Of a stretch of DNA of 64,000 nt, positions 27,923-38,591 are shown piece by piece (the stretch's first letter is position 1; every line of letters begins with the position of its first letter). The notes below the pieces were generated by a model, which was given only the letters and a program-made list of their open reading frames with translations, searched no databases and was not told the origin of the DNA. A program made the translations under genes and the position numbers. Origin of the DNA: an uncultured bacterium. Lineage in GTDB: Bacteria; Planctomycetota; UBA1135. The DNA lies in the NCBI GenBank assembly GCA_937919925.1, contig CALFOT010000011.1, forward strand, positions 25,743 to 89,742. Reading direction: 5' to 3'.

Positions 27923-28984
27923 CTAATCACCAACTAACATCTTGGTCAGCTCACTGAGATTCAAAATCGTAGGCACCGCCGGATCGTCGCTATTCAAAAT
28001 GACGCTTGGGATGTTTAGATTTTCCGCAGCTTGCAGCGCCAATAAAATGCGACCGCCTTCCGAGTTTAAAGCCAAAGTACGCAGCTCATTGCGTAACGCT
28101 TCTGCCATTTCCAACGCTAGCTGACCAGTGGCTTCTGCAATCACCTTTTCAGCGTCGCCTTCGGCTTTCATTTCCGCGGCGTAAACATTAGCATCTGCAC
28201 GAATAGTGGCGATGAGAACGTCGTATTCCGATTTCTTCTCTTGCACCTTCTTGTCCCAACCCTGAGTCAAGGCCTTTTCTGCCGCAACGATTTTGCTGTC
28301 ATACAGATTGACCGTTTTCTCTTCTTCGGCGACCTTAGTTTGAGCTTGGTCCAGCAAAGCTTTCTGACGCAAAAACTGTTTATCTTGGAGTTTCTCTTCG
28401 TATTCCGGCTGGAAACGTAAGCGTCGAATCAAAATCGATTCCGCCTTGCAATGAAACTCAAGTAAATCTTGGTTCATGATAGGCAGAACGTTATCCACCA
28501 AGCTCAGGCGCGCATCAGTCAACTGCAAAGATTCCGATGTGAGCTTAGAAAGTTGGTCTCGCAGAATTGCCGTCACCTTAGACTTCACCCGATCCTGGTA
28601 CTGAATTTTCAGACCTTCGTCGACGATTTCCCAAGCCTCGCCAGCAATAATTTTGTACGTCACCGAAACTTCGTAGGTGACGACGTTGCCGTCGGCAGCA
28701 CGAATTTCTAATGGCTTTTCAAAATTATCAGTTTCACTCCGTCCGCGCGATCCGGGATCGGTGGTGTAGTGCAGGAAGTGTGTGGTGGCCGGCAAGAAAT
28801 GCCACTTGTGGTAACCGCTAATGCCAACATGAAATCCCGTAGGGAAATCAGCTTGAACAATACCACTACCGCCCCACTGGCTTTGTTTGACGCCGATGGT
28901 TGCTGGCGGAACGCGTTTGAGCAGCAGCGCCACAAACAGCGGCGTCAGAATGAACAGAACCAAAATGGCTATGAGTTTTTTCAT
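27923..28984 (-). CDS. SPFH/Band 7 (prohibitin-like) protein
   Basis: N-terminal TM, Band 7-like core, long charged coiled coil; 4-bp overlap with the upstream SPFH gene. Confidence 0.7.
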   Translation of the reverse strand: MKKLIAILVLFILTPLFVALLLKRVPPATIGVKQSQWGGSGIVQADFPTGFHVGISGYHKWHFLPATTHFLHYTTDPGSRGRSETDNFEKPLEIRAADGNVVTYEVSVTYKIIAGEAWEIVDEGLKIQYQDRVKSKVTAILRDQLSKLTSESLQLTDARLSLVDNVLPIMNQDLLEFHCKAESILIRRLRFQPEYEEKLQDKQFLRQKALLDQAQTKVAEEEKTVNLYDSKIVAAEKALTQGWDKKVQEKKSEYDVLIATIRADANVYAAEMKAEGDAEKVIAEATGQLALEMAEALRNELRTLALNSEGGRILLALQAAENLNIPSVILNSDDPAVPTILNLSELTKMLVGD

Positions 28985-30198
28985 CGGTTGCTACCTTCTT
29001 TTACTGCAGCACCTGGAACAGCGCCTAAATGTTCAATCCGAATCGGTGCCGGATCCCGCCGATACGGCACGATCTCAAATACAATCTTGGCAAATTTACG
29101 CGCCAGCTCTTCGCGCACGAGTATGTCACCACGCGCAGCAAGCGCCTCAACTTTGGCCGTCAAACCTTGCGCCTCTTTACGCGCCTGAAGTTCTAAACCG
29201 CGCGCTTCTTGAACTAGCCGACGTTCTGCGGCCTGACCAGCTCCTACCATCTGAATGCGATAAGCATCAGCATCTTTAGTAAGGCGCACAGCAAATTTCT
29301 CTTCGCTGATCCGATCGTTCTCCAAGCTACCAAGTAGCAATTCATACTCCGTGGCTTTATCGCGTTCGATGTTGGCCAAGCGCCGTTCCCGCGCAAGCAC
29401 CAGTTGCATCGCTTCAGCTTTTAACTTTTCGACATCTTGTTCGGCGACCTTACGATCCTCAATGGCACGCTCGTATTTCGGTTCGAATTTGGGCTTGGGT
29501 GTGATGATTTGCATAATCTCAATACCATGCGCATTCATCATTTCATTCAAGCGAGCTTCTGCGGCTCGTGCAGCAACGCTCAAGTTCGACATCTCAGTAA
29601 CCTGCTCGGCAGAAAAGCGACCGAACTCATCGCGCAGCACAGAACGAGCAAAAGATTTGACCCAGTTTTGCTTAAAGCCTTCCCCAAAGCCGGAATCATG
29701 TAAGACCACGTTGGCAAGACCAGGAATGATTTTGTACTGAATCTCTAGGGTCTCAAACCAAAAATTCGAGCCATCCTTGGCGCGTACCGTCAGCTTGCTC
29801 ACCAAGTTCGCGTGTTTATCCGTTTCCCCTTCCATCGTGAAATTGTTCGGAGATTTGTCGAACACGAACGCTTGCGAGATGAAGGGCAAGAAAATCTTGT
29901 AGCCCGGATTGTTGACGATTTCTTCTTCGCCCGTCACGTAATTTACAATCACTGCCACTTCCGTATCTTTGACCTCAATGATGCCGCCTTTGCCTGAAAC
30001 AAATGCGCCCACTATGAAAATCAGGAAGAGCAGCACAATCGCACCAGTGAAAACGGCCTTTTTGTTGACATCTGGCATTTGTGGCATTTGTGGCATCTGT
30101 GGCCCACCACCTGCAGGTGGTGGACGGCGAGGAGGACGGGGCGGGCGTGGCGGATTTCCGCCACCACCCAGATCAGGAAAGTCGGAGGGTGTAGTCAT
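28981..30198 (-). CDS. SPFH/Band 7 protein with Gly/Pro-rich cytoplasmic N-terminus (HflK-like layout)
   Basis: LGGGGNPPRPPRPPRRPPPAGGGPQMPQMPQMP then TM and Band 7-like core. Confidence 0.75.
   Translation of the reverse strand: MTTPSDFPDLGGGGNPPRPPRPPRRPPPAGGGPQMPQMPQMPDVNKKAVFTGAIVLLFLIFIVGAFVSGKGGIIEVKDTEVAVIVNYVTGEEEIVNNPGYKIFLPFISQAFVFDKSPNNFTMEGETDKHANLVSKLTVRAKDGSNFWFETLEIQYKIIPGLANVVLHDSGFGEGFKQNWVKSFARSVLRDEFGRFSAEQVTEMSNLSVAARAAEARLNEMMNAHGIEIMQIITPKPKFEPKYERAIEDRKVAEQDVEKLKAEAMQLVLARERRLANIERDKATEYELLLGSLENDRISEEKFAVRLTKDADAYRIQMVGAGQAAERRLVQEARGLELQARKEAQGLTAKVEALAARGDILVREELARKFAKIVFEIVPYRRDPAPIRIEHLGAVPGAAVKEGSNR
30074..30100. repeat. 9-bp tandem repeat GGCATYTGT x3 (MPQ repeats of the SPFH protein)
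   Basis: ggcatttgt ggcatttgt ggcatctgt read directly. Confidence 0.85.
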
Positions 30199-30250
30199 CG
30201 GTTTGGATTACGCGCAGGATACCCGCTTTGAAGGTGATAACGGGGCCTCT

Positions 30251-31237
30251 ATGCTGCGCCTTGTGATTTCATTGAAACGCCTACGCTTCAGCCGATTGCC
30301 AGCGCTGGTATTCGTTGGCTTGGTGCTTTTTTCCGGGCTTGCCTTTATGGGCATGGTGCTTAACGCAACGAGCTTATTCACGCATTTCCACTTCTATTTG
30401 GCCCTGTCTTGGGGATTATGGCTGCTGGCCTTTGCTTCCTTGCCTCGTCTGCGCCGCTGCTTCTGGGTGCCTAAGCGAATTTTTCAGGTTGGCACAGTCA
30501 TGCTACTGGCGCATAGCGGCGCAGTCGGCAGCCTGTGGATTGGCGCTGCCCAACCCGATCTCGCTTCACCCAACCACCTCGACATTGTCTGGTTTAACAG
30601 CCATCATCAACTGGCTGGAATCACCGATTTGGAAAAACTTCTGGCGCCCAACCTTCCGGATATCATCGCGATCGCCGAGGTTGGGCCTGAGGTGGAGTTG
30701 GATCTGCCCGGTTTCAACTACATCTGGCGCAGCAGCCAGAATTCTGGAATGCTGATCGCTTCGCGTTTTCCCCTCGAAAATCAGCGCATTCTGGCTTCTT
30801 CTGCGGGTGCCCGCGATCAACTGCTCGTCGACGTCATCGTCGAGCGCCGCCGTTTCAAACTCATGGCCGTGCATCTGCGCAAACCTTATGAACGAGGGCA
30901 AATCGACGAATTGAAAGCCATCGCGGCAACCGTAGTAAAATTGAGCGACGTCATCGTGGTTGGTGATTTCAACACCACTCCTTGGTCCGCACAGTTTCGC
31001 AACTTATGTCGAGATGCCGAACTGCAGCATGCCGGTGCCGGCTTTGGCTTACTCAATTCCTTTGGCCTCAGCCGCTGGAGACTTTTCCCAATTCCCATTG
31101 ATCACATGCTGATGAAAGGGGCCATTGGAATTGAAAGTATTGCAGTGCTGCCGTGGTTAAATAGTGACCACCACCCCATCCGCGCAAGGTTTCTGTTAGG
31201 AACTCCACGCGGTCGCAAGGCGCGCAGCGACCACTGA
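30251..31237 (+). CDS. Endonuclease/exonuclease/phosphatase family protein with N-terminal TM region
   Basis: TM N-terminus, VWFNSHHQ, IIAIAEVGPE, VVGDFNTTPWSAQFRNL, NSDHHPIRARF. Confidence 0.85.
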   Translation: MLRLVISLKRLRFSRLPALVFVGLVLFSGLAFMGMVLNATSLFTHFHFYLALSWGLWLLAFASLPRLRRCFWVPKRIFQVGTVMLLAHSGAVGSLWIGAAQPDLASPNHLDIVWFNSHHQLAGITDLEKLLAPNLPDIIAIAEVGPEVELDLPGFNYIWRSSQNSGMLIASRFPLENQRILASSAGARDQLLVDVIVERRRFKLMAVHLRKPYERGQIDELKAIAATVVKLSDVIVVGDFNTTPWSAQFRNLCRDAELQHAGAGFGLLNSFGLSRWRLFPIPIDHMLMKGAIGIESIAVLPWLNSDHHPIRARFLLGTPRGRKARSDH

Positions 31238-32113
31238 GGCTGCTTGTTCGGGCTGCATGGCCACGCGGCGTAAATCCGTAAAGGAACGCAGCCAAGTCAT
31301 TTGCCGGCGGATTAATACATTGGTCTTAAAAACCGCGCGTTGCAAAGCATCTTCCAAGCTGCAGCGGCCTTCTAAATAATCGCGTAGCTGCCAATAACCA
31401 ATCGCCTTGCCAGCACTGCGGCTAAAGCCCTTGCCATCCAGTAGCGTTTGAATTTCCTGTAAAAGGCCAGCGTCGACCATGGCTTGAAAACGACTTGCGA
31501 CCCGTTGATGCAACACTTCGCGTGGCCATTCCAATAAGGCTGCCGGTTCGCCGATGGTGGTGCGTTGCCCCCACTGCTCCTGCCAGTCACTCATAGATTT
31601 CCCAGTGGTGCGCCACACGCCCAGCGCGCGTACGAGGCGGCGCGTATCGTTGGGATGAATGCGTTGGGCAGCATTGTGATCGACCGCTTCTAGTTGCGCG
31701 CGCAGGGCACTGGGGCCATTTTGCTGCAGCTCGGTATCCAACTCACGTTGAAGTTCGGGGCTGGTGTCAGGGATATCCAGCAACCCAAATACCAAAGCTT
31801 TGAACCACATGATGGTGCCGCCAACATAAAGTATTTTTTTTCCCCGCGCTTGGACTGCAGCTTCCGCAGCAGCCGCGGCCTGCAAATAACGGGCGACGGA
31901 AAACTCCTCCGAGGCCTCTACCAAATTAATCAAATGATGTGGTACCGCAGCCAGCTCTGCAGCACTAGGCTTGGCGGTACCGATATCCATGCCACGATAG
32001 ACCAACATCGAATCCAAGGACAAGATTTCTGCATCTAACAATCCAGCCAGCTCCAAGGCCACCGCCGTCTTGCCTGATGCCGTTGGACCCAACAAAAAAA
32101 ACCGCGCGGCCAC
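31196..32113 (-). CDS. miaA: tRNA dimethylallyltransferase
   Basis: FLLGPTASGKTAVALELA, SLDSMLVYRGMDIGTAKPS, RLVRALGVW, AIGYWQLRDYLEG. Confidence 0.97.
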   Translation of the reverse strand: MAARFFLLGPTASGKTAVALELAGLLDAEILSLDSMLVYRGMDIGTAKPSAAELAAVPHHLINLVEASEEFSVARYLQAAAAAEAAVQARGKKILYVGGTIMWFKALVFGLLDIPDTSPELQRELDTELQQNGPSALRAQLEAVDHNAAQRIHPNDTRRLVRALGVWRTTGKSMSDWQEQWGQRTTIGEPAALLEWPREVLHQRVASRFQAMVDAGLLQEIQTLLDGKGFSRSAGKAIGYWQLRDYLEGRCSLEDALQRAVFKTNVLIRRQMTWLRSFTDLRRVAMQPEQAASVVAARLATAWSS

Positions 32114-32119
32114 CCTTCT

Positions 32120-33403
32120 TTACTCCGACGGCATTAATACCGCCACCGCTGATTGCTGAGGCTGAAACAACTCGGTGGCACGGGCGCGAACATCTTCAAA
32201 GGTGATTTCACCCAGCACATCAAGCATCAAAAATGGCGGCACCTCGCCGAGTAAACTGGAGAGAATGCTGCCAGCGAGTGCCGTCGGCGTTTGGAGTCCA
32301 CTAATCAATCCGCCCCAGGCAGCACGTTTCAGACGTTCAAAATCTGCAAGCGCTGGCCCCTTATGAGCGAAAGCTTCCGCCGCAGCCCGAATCTCCGTCA
32401 CAAAAGTTTTTGGGTCATCGCACAGACCACTCGCAATCACGTGGCCCCAGTCGGAATCGCCCGACCAATGACAACCAAAGCTATCGTCAATCACGCCGCG
32501 CTGATAAAGATCCGCGTGGGTATCACTGGCCATGTCAAATGCCAAATCCAGCACCAAACTACTCAGCAAGCGCGTGCGCAAGCGCTCACGACCATCTGCT
32601 ACGCCAGTTTCTGCCCGCCATCCAATCCACACATGCGGACGGGTGACCGGAAATTTTTCCTCTAGCCATTCCGCTGCGGGGCAACTTGGTTCGCTGGGGT
32701 AAAGTTTCGTGGCCAGCGGAGTAGGATCGAGATCGAGGCGCGGCTCAAGGTAAGCGAGCACCTCTTCTACATCAAAATCACCCGCCAGCGCAAGGCGCAT
32801 CGCTCGGGGTCGATAAAAGCCGTCATAACAATCCTGCAAGTGTTGGGCATGGATGGAACGCACATCCTCCACCGTGCCGCCCGGCTCAACGCGAATTCCA
32901 TGTTTGGAATACAACGCTTCATGGAGCAAAAAAGTACCGCGAAAACCGGGATGATCAGCGTACATGCGCACCTCCTGCTCAATGATGCCGCGTTCTTTTT
33001 CGACGCGCTCCTCAGTAATCAATGGGTGCTGCACAAAATCTACCAGCACATCCAAACATTCATGAAAACGCGAGGCCGTGGTGAAGTGGTAAGTAGTTGT
33101 ACGAAACGATGTGCCGCCATTGAAGCGCGCGCCGAGTTTGCCGAAACGGTCAAAAACCTTTTCTTCTGTGCCTTCGAACAGCTTGTGTTCTAAGTAATGC
33201 GCACTGCCGCCAGGTACTTCCACGACGGCGCCCGAAGGCATTTGAAAGTGGGTATCGGTACTGCCAAAGCGCAAACCGAAATGCCCTGATGAGGTACTAA
33301 AACCTGGCGTGCGACACAAAGCTATTTGCGTGCCCGCGGCGCTTTCTGCCAAAACTACAGTTTCACCGCTTTGCTCGTGGTGGATGGTTTGGGTGATTTT
33401 CAT
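32120..33403 (-). CDS. M16 family zinc peptidase (active-type, HxxEH)
   Basis: GSAHYLEHKLFEGTEE...GARFNGGTSFRTTTYHF. Confidence 0.9.
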   Translation of the reverse strand: MKITQTIHHEQSGETVVLAESAAGTQIALCRTPGFSTSSGHFGLRFGSTDTHFQMPSGAVVEVPGGSAHYLEHKLFEGTEEKVFDRFGKLGARFNGGTSFRTTTYHFTTASRFHECLDVLVDFVQHPLITEERVEKERGIIEQEVRMYADHPGFRGTFLLHEALYSKHGIRVEPGGTVEDVRSIHAQHLQDCYDGFYRPRAMRLALAGDFDVEEVLAYLEPRLDLDPTPLATKLYPSEPSCPAAEWLEEKFPVTRPHVWIGWRAETGVADGRERLRTRLLSSLVLDLAFDMASDTHADLYQRGVIDDSFGCHWSGDSDWGHVIASGLCDDPKTFVTEIRAAAEAFAHKGPALADFERLKRAAWGGLISGLQTPTALAGSILSSLLGEVPPFLMLDVLGEITFEDVRARATELFQPQQSAVAVLMPSE

Positions 33404-34683
33404 GATACCTTTCCAGACAACATATAGGCCAAATCAGGCACCAGCAAACGCGCGGCCTCGGCGATTTCTTGCGGTTGCAAATCTTGTAACAATGCGGCCC
33501 GCGCTGCCGGGGAGCGATGCAAACCAAGGCTATGCTCGCGCACAAAGTAATTGGCCAACTCATGGCCAGAATCCGCAAGGCCGCGCAAACGGTCTAAGCG
33601 ATTGACCAACACCATTTCCATTTCTTCGGCGGTAGGACCGTTTGCTTGCAAATCAAGCAGCTGGGTATCCACTTCAGCCCGCACTTCTTCATAAGCGCTG
33701 GCATCAATCCCGGCGGCCACCGTAACCAAACCTTTGCGCGCGCGCTGGGTTGCGTAGATGCCATAAGCCAAGGATTTTTCTTCCCGCACTACGCGGAACA
33801 AACGCCCATGCGAGCCGCCGCCTAGTACCGAGCATGCAAAGCCTAGAGCTTCCACAAGTCGCTTGCTAGATGGTTCCGCATAACGAAACCCGTAGTGGAA
33901 CTGCGCCTGATCCATCTCTAACTCTTCTTTCACTTCGCGCACTGCTGCCGGCACCGGGCGACTGATTTCCGTCAGCGTGACCACGTTGTTACGGTGGCCA
34001 AAAACATCCGCAAGCCAAGCTGAGATGATATCGGGATCACAGGGCCCAACCACAACGGCGGTAATCCGCGCGCGCGCGAGTAACTCCAGCCGCGCGGCTT
34101 CCAAATCGGCGGCCGTCAACGCGGCTACCGCCTCTTCAGAATCCCAAGATTGCAGACCATAGGGCTCGTGCGCACACATCAATCGCAAAAAACGTTCTTC
34201 GGCATAACTTGGGCGATCATCTTTGCGCTCAGCAAGGCGTTGCAACAACAGCGCACGCTCGCGGGCGACGACTTGCTCATCAAAAGGGCTGCCATCTTGG
34301 CCTCGTCGTGGTTGCTCCAACAGTTGCTGCACCAGAGTGAGCAACTGCGGCACCACGGTAGTGCCGGAGGGCAAAAAACGCTCACCTACCCAAGCCAAAC
34401 TCACATCCAAGCGGTGATCTTCGCCGTTACGCCCGGTGTCAAGAGAACAGCCCGCGCCGTAGGCCGCTTGCAGGGCGCGTGACAGGTCGCGACGCGTGGG
34501 CAGTGCTGCGGAGCCCTGTTGCAGCACCTCGGACAACAGCGTGCGGGCGGCACGGCCAGCATCCAGCGGCATGTCCAGCGAAAGCCCAAGTTGGGCGCGC
34601 TTGAACCGAGGTTCAGGCAAACACAGCAGTTCCACACCGGGAGCTGGCTGACGAAGTTCGGGAATGGTCTGCAAGAAGCCCAT
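33400..34683 (-). CDS. M16 family peptidase-like partner, HxxEH absent
   Basis: M16-like fold motifs (ALGFACSVLGGGSHGRLFRVVREEKSLAYGIYA) but no HxxEH; overlaps the active-type gene. Confidence 0.8.
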   Translation of the reverse strand: MGFLQTIPELRQPAPGVELLCLPEPRFKRAQLGLSLDMPLDAGRAARTLLSEVLQQGSAALPTRRDLSRALQAAYGAGCSLDTGRNGEDHRLDVSLAWVGERFLPSGTTVVPQLLTLVQQLLEQPRRGQDGSPFDEQVVARERALLLQRLAERKDDRPSYAEERFLRLMCAHEPYGLQSWDSEEAVAALTAADLEAARLELLARARITAVVVGPCDPDIISAWLADVFGHRNNVVTLTEISRPVPAAVREVKEELEMDQAQFHYGFRYAEPSSKRLVEALGFACSVLGGGSHGRLFRVVREEKSLAYGIYATQRARKGLVTVAAGIDASAYEEVRAEVDTQLLDLQANGPTAEEMEMVLVNRLDRLRGLADSGHELANYFVREHSLGLHRSPAARAALLQDLQPQEIAEAARLLVPDLAYMLSGKVS

Positions 34684-34720
34684 GTGACGCGTATCCTAGG
34701 CGAGCCGACGCCCCATTCCG

Positions 34721-35683
34721 ATGCCGAAATTCTTCCTACTTACTGTGCCACTGTTGTGGTTGACTTCTATCGCTGCTGCCCAAGAGCTTGAGGTTCCTGC
34801 TTTAGAGACCCCTGCAGGCGTCGTCGAGACCACCGCCCAAGTGGTTGCACCCGCCCAGCAACCAGCAGACTCCGCAACTCCCCTCCTTGAAATCCCCACC
34901 GGTTTCGCCGCTGTAGGAAGCATCACGGATTCCAATGCACTCCTCTTGGAAATCGCCAGCGCCCAGTTCGCCGCCAAAGACCCAAGTTTGGTCGCGGGCA
35001 TTCGCTTGAAGCTCTACTTAAAAGAGCGTGAAGATGGTCACGCCAGTGAAGTTGGCTTTGCCTTGGTCTATCGACTTCATCCACGCGAAATCATTCGTTT
35101 GGAAATCGAAGATGCCGAGCGCGGTACGTCGGTGCAAAAAGGCTTCGATGGCAGCGATTATTGGCTCACCGAAGACGGCAAAGAAAAACAAATCCTCAGC
35201 GGGCATGAGTTTGGCAAAGACCGTGAATCCATCGAAGATGCCATGGATTTGTGTTCCGACCTCATGCTGATGCTCGATTTCCGCCAGCTTGAAAAACGTA
35301 ATATGCCGCGTGCCGTGTTGCAGCATCAAGACGGCCGCCGCATTTTAGTGGGTGACATCAAACGCCGCGAAGGCAGCAAATGGCGTTACCACTTGTGGCT
35401 ATCCAAGGATAACCTGCAGCCGCATCGTTTAGAGTTGGCCCGAGCAGTCGAAACGAAAGAAACCGCCGCGTTGGTGCCGCCGGAGAGTGCATTAGAAACG
35501 CAGCCTGGCGCACCGCCAACGACTACCATCGAATATCAGCGCTTCGAGCTGATGGCCTATGAAGCTTTCGACGGCCGCTTTATCCCCCGCTTGGTGGAAA
35601 TGTTTCCCACTCCATTTTCAAGCGACGCAGACTTGCCAGCGCGGATTCTACAGATCCACCAGTTTGAATGGGTAGCTAACTAA
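34721..35683 (+). CDS. Secreted hypothetical protein
   Basis: Signal peptide MPKFFLLTVPLLWLTSIAAAQ; no confident family. Confidence 0.6.
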   Translation: MPKFFLLTVPLLWLTSIAAAQELEVPALETPAGVVETTAQVVAPAQQPADSATPLLEIPTGFAAVGSITDSNALLLEIASAQFAAKDPSLVAGIRLKLYLKEREDGHASEVGFALVYRLHPREIIRLEIEDAERGTSVQKGFDGSDYWLTEDGKEKQILSGHEFGKDRESIEDAMDLCSDLMLMLDFRQLEKRNMPRAVLQHQDGRRILVGDIKRREGSKWRYHLWLSKDNLQPHRLELARAVETKETAALVPPESALETQPGAPPTTTIEYQRFELMAYEAFDGRFIPRLVEMFPTPFSSDADLPARILQIHQFEWVAN

Positions 35684-35691
35684 ACGCGGCC

Positions 35692-37446
35692 TTAACGGCG
35701 GAAAAAGGCTTTTTCAAGGTCTTCGATGGACAGCAGAATTCGCACCGGGCGGCCGTGTGCACAAGTGCGATCTTGTGGCAAATTGGCGCCGCGCTGCAAT
35801 AAACTTTGTAGTGCCTCGCGATCAACATAATCTCCGGCCATCACCGCGCCGCGACAAGCCATCGAAAAAAGCATCTCTTCTTGAATCATTTCTGGCGAGG
35901 CCGCGCGGTTCTCGGCGGCCATTTCAAGCAAATCCATCACCAGCTTTTCAGGGTGTAAGCGCGTTAGGCGTGCTGGCACTCCACGAATCGCCAAGGTGGT
36001 GGCGCCGAAGGCATCCACATCCACGCCGAGTCGCAAAAAAGTTTTCTGCCATCCGAGCAGTAACTCCAACTCGGTACGGCTTAAATCCACTAAAGCTGGC
36101 ACCAGCAATGGTTGCATGACCACCTGCCCCTGACGGATCTCGCGACGCAATTCCTCGAGGTTGACGCGTTCATGCAAAGCGTGTTGATCAATGATTTCCA
36201 CCCCCCCCGCCACCGGCCGAAAGAGGAAGGTATTGGCAATCGACAAAAACTCAGCTGCGGCGGGTTGCGCGGCGCTGGTCAGTGGAAGTTGTGCTGCAAC
36301 GGCGCTGGCAAGATCCAGGCGTTGCGCTGATGAGGTACGTAAATCATCCGGCCGCTGCCAACTTGGCGCTGGAAAGCTGTGGCTGCTAGTCGCCCCGCCA
36401 GAGGATGAGGTTTCCGCCACTGCCGAGCCAAACACGCCCACCGAACGGGTTGCCCAAGTGGACGCCGCCAAGCATTGGCGCAAAGTACTCACGACGGTAC
36501 CGAAAACGATGCGTTCGTCGCGAAACCGCACCTCGGTTTTTTGCGGGTGGACATTCACATCCACACGCTCGGGATCAAGGTGTAAGGCTAAAAACAAAGT
36601 GGGGTAATAGCCAATCGGTACATATTCTTTGACCCCTTCGCGCACCGCGCGCAACAGTCTTGCATCGCGCACCCAGCGACCATTTAAGAATAAATGCACG
36701 CGACGTGCATCCCGCCGCGCACTTTCTGGAGGCCCAATACGAGCGCTACACGATAGCCCCTCGCCAGGCCGGTCCAGAGCGATCATCCGCTGGGCAATAT
36801 GGGCACCAAACACGCTAGCACAACGAGCGCTGAGATCATCGTCGGCACGCACTTCAAACATCAAGCGGCCATTGTTCTCACACCGAAAAGCTACGCCCTC
36901 ATGGACCAAAGCCAAACGCTCCACCCATGCCACACAATGCCCTGCCTCAGTGCTGGCTTGTTTCATAAACTTGCGCCGTGCGGGCAATTCGGCGAACAAG
37001 TCAGCGACGATAAAGCGCGTGCCTTTGACTGCGGCAGCATCACGGACTTCACCGACCACACCAAAATCCACCTTCAAACTAGCGCCAGCAGGGTTGTGGG
37101 GCGTGCGTGAAATCACCTCCAGACGCGCCACCGAAGCAATCGAAGCGAGAGCCTCACCGCGAAATCCCAAAGATGCAATCGCCTCTAAATCAGCGCTAGA
37201 ACTAAGCTTGCTGGTGGCATGAGAAGTGACCGCGAGCACAAGTTCCGCGGCAACAATGCCATGGCCATTATCGCGCACTTCGATGCGGCGCAGACCGCCA
37301 TCGAGCAAGATCACATCAATGCTGGTTGCGCCGGCATCCAGCGCATTCTCAACCAACTCTTTGACTACGGAAGAAGGCCGCTCAACCACTTCGCCAGCGG
37401 CAATCTGATCGACCACAACCGCATCTAACTTGCGAATTGGACTCAT
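35692..37446 (-). CDS. mutL: DNA mismatch repair protein MutL with endonuclease-type DQHAx2Ex4E motif
   Basis: MSPIRKLDAVVVDQIAAGEVVERPSSVVKELVENALDAGAT; IIDQHALHERVNLEEL; CAHGRPV. Confidence 0.95.
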   Translation of the reverse strand: MSPIRKLDAVVVDQIAAGEVVERPSSVVKELVENALDAGATSIDVILLDGGLRRIEVRDNGHGIVAAELVLAVTSHATSKLSSSADLEAIASLGFRGEALASIASVARLEVISRTPHNPAGASLKVDFGVVGEVRDAAAVKGTRFIVADLFAELPARRKFMKQASTEAGHCVAWVERLALVHEGVAFRCENNGRLMFEVRADDDLSARCASVFGAHIAQRMIALDRPGEGLSCSARIGPPESARRDARRVHLFLNGRWVRDARLLRAVREGVKEYVPIGYYPTLFLALHLDPERVDVNVHPQKTEVRFRDERIVFGTVVSTLRQCLAASTWATRSVGVFGSAVAETSSSGGATSSHSFPAPSWQRPDDLRTSSAQRLDLASAVAAQLPLTSAAQPAAAEFLSIANTFLFRPVAGGVEIIDQHALHERVNLEELRREIRQGQVVMQPLLVPALVDLSRTELELLLGWQKTFLRLGVDVDAFGATTLAIRGVPARLTRLHPEKLVMDLLEMAAENRAASPEMIQEEMLFSMACRGAVMAGDYVDREALQSLLQRGANLPQDRTCAHGRPVRILLSIEDLEKAFFRR

Positions 37447-38591
37447 GTTTGTTTGCGCCGAAAAACGCGGAAGGCTAGGTATTCCAGTGCGCGCGAGCTG
37501 TTCCGCCATCCGGAAATCTTGACATTAGTTTCCGCTTCGACCAAACACTCCAGCACTAAGGCTAAAAACTTTTCGTTACAAACGGCTAAGCGTTTTTCCA
37601 TGCGCCGCACCACCGGCATACTCGGACGCGAACCCGCGGCGCTAAGTGCTTCTTCGATAGGGCTACCACCATCGACCGCAGCGCGCACCAGAGCAGTCTT
37701 GGTACGTTCGCGCACCAGGGTGGAAAGTATCATGCCAAATGCTTCACGAGCAGCAAGACGTCGGCCATCCCACGAGCGCATGCCCACCGCATCCAAACTG
37801 CGTATCAGTTTCAATGCCGTGCCAGAATCACCACTCAAAATCGCATCCGTGAAATCAAATGCCGTGCCTTCTGCACTGCGCGCAGCAACTTGCCGGACTT
37901 CGTCTTCGCCGATGCTTTCGATGCCGAGCAAGCCAAAATGTTCGAGTGCCTGAACCAAATCATTGGGGCGCGCGCCGGCGAGTTGTACCAGCAAGCCAGC
38001 GGCACCGCGCTGTAGGCGCAAACTGCGTGCTGCCGCTTCGGCAGTAACGAAAATAGCAGCTTCTGAGGCATCTGGATCCGGGCGCCACGGCGGAGGATCA
38101 GCATACAAACCACGAAAGCGCACTTTCTCAACGCCTTTGCGCCGGGTGCTAGAAAGTTCTTTGGCGCCTTTGGATGCGCCACCGCCCACTTGCAGCACAA
38201 TCCATTCTGGTCCGGAATCACTGGCTGCACAATCCAGCAGGGCTGCCGTTAACCGCGGCCATTTGCTCAGAGCCTTGGACGCACGCCCAAGAATCAAAGC
38301 TTGGCGACTTGCGAACAACGATGGCGAGGCCAGAAAACTATCCACCAAATCCGGTGAAAAATCTGGCGCGGCGCAATCCAAATCGAGCAAGTCGAGTTCC
38401 GCAATACCACGGCCAAAAGTACGCGCAGCAGCGAGGATTTGCTCACCGAACCAGGCTTCCTCTTCGCCACTGGTGGGTGGCAAAATCAACAGCAACTTGG
38501 GTAACTCTCCGACGCTAGCACGCGCACACCACGCGCGGCAACTGGTGCCGGGATCAGGAACTTTTTTCTTCGGCGCTGCTGCAGCCATCAC
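37443..38591 (-). CDS. holA: DNA polymerase III delta subunit
   Basis: HolA-like layout (SPSLFASRQALILGRASKAL..., VQLAGARPNDLVQALEHFGL); adjacent to replication/repair genes. Confidence 0.65.
   Translation of the reverse strand: MMAAAAPKKKVPDPGTSCRAWCARASVGELPKLLLILPPTSGEEEAWFGEQILAAARTFGRGIAELDLLDLDCAAPDFSPDLVDSFLASPSLFASRQALILGRASKALSKWPRLTAALLDCAASDSGPEWIVLQVGGGASKGAKELSSTRRKGVEKVRFRGLYADPPPWRPDPDASEAAIFVTAEAAARSLRLQRGAAGLLVQLAGARPNDLVQALEHFGLLGIESIGEDEVRQVAARSAEGTAFDFTDAILSGDSGTALKLIRSLDAVGMRSWDGRRLAAREAFGMILSTLVRERTKTALVRAAVDGGSPIEEALSAAGSRPSMPVVRRMEKRLAVCNEKFLALVLECLVEAETNVKISGWRNSSRALEYLAFRVFRRKQT

Noticed and set aside
30251-31237. Possible mobile-element nuclease
   Set aside because: It is an endonuclease/exonuclease/phosphatase-family membrane protein with no element ends, repeats or integrase nearby.
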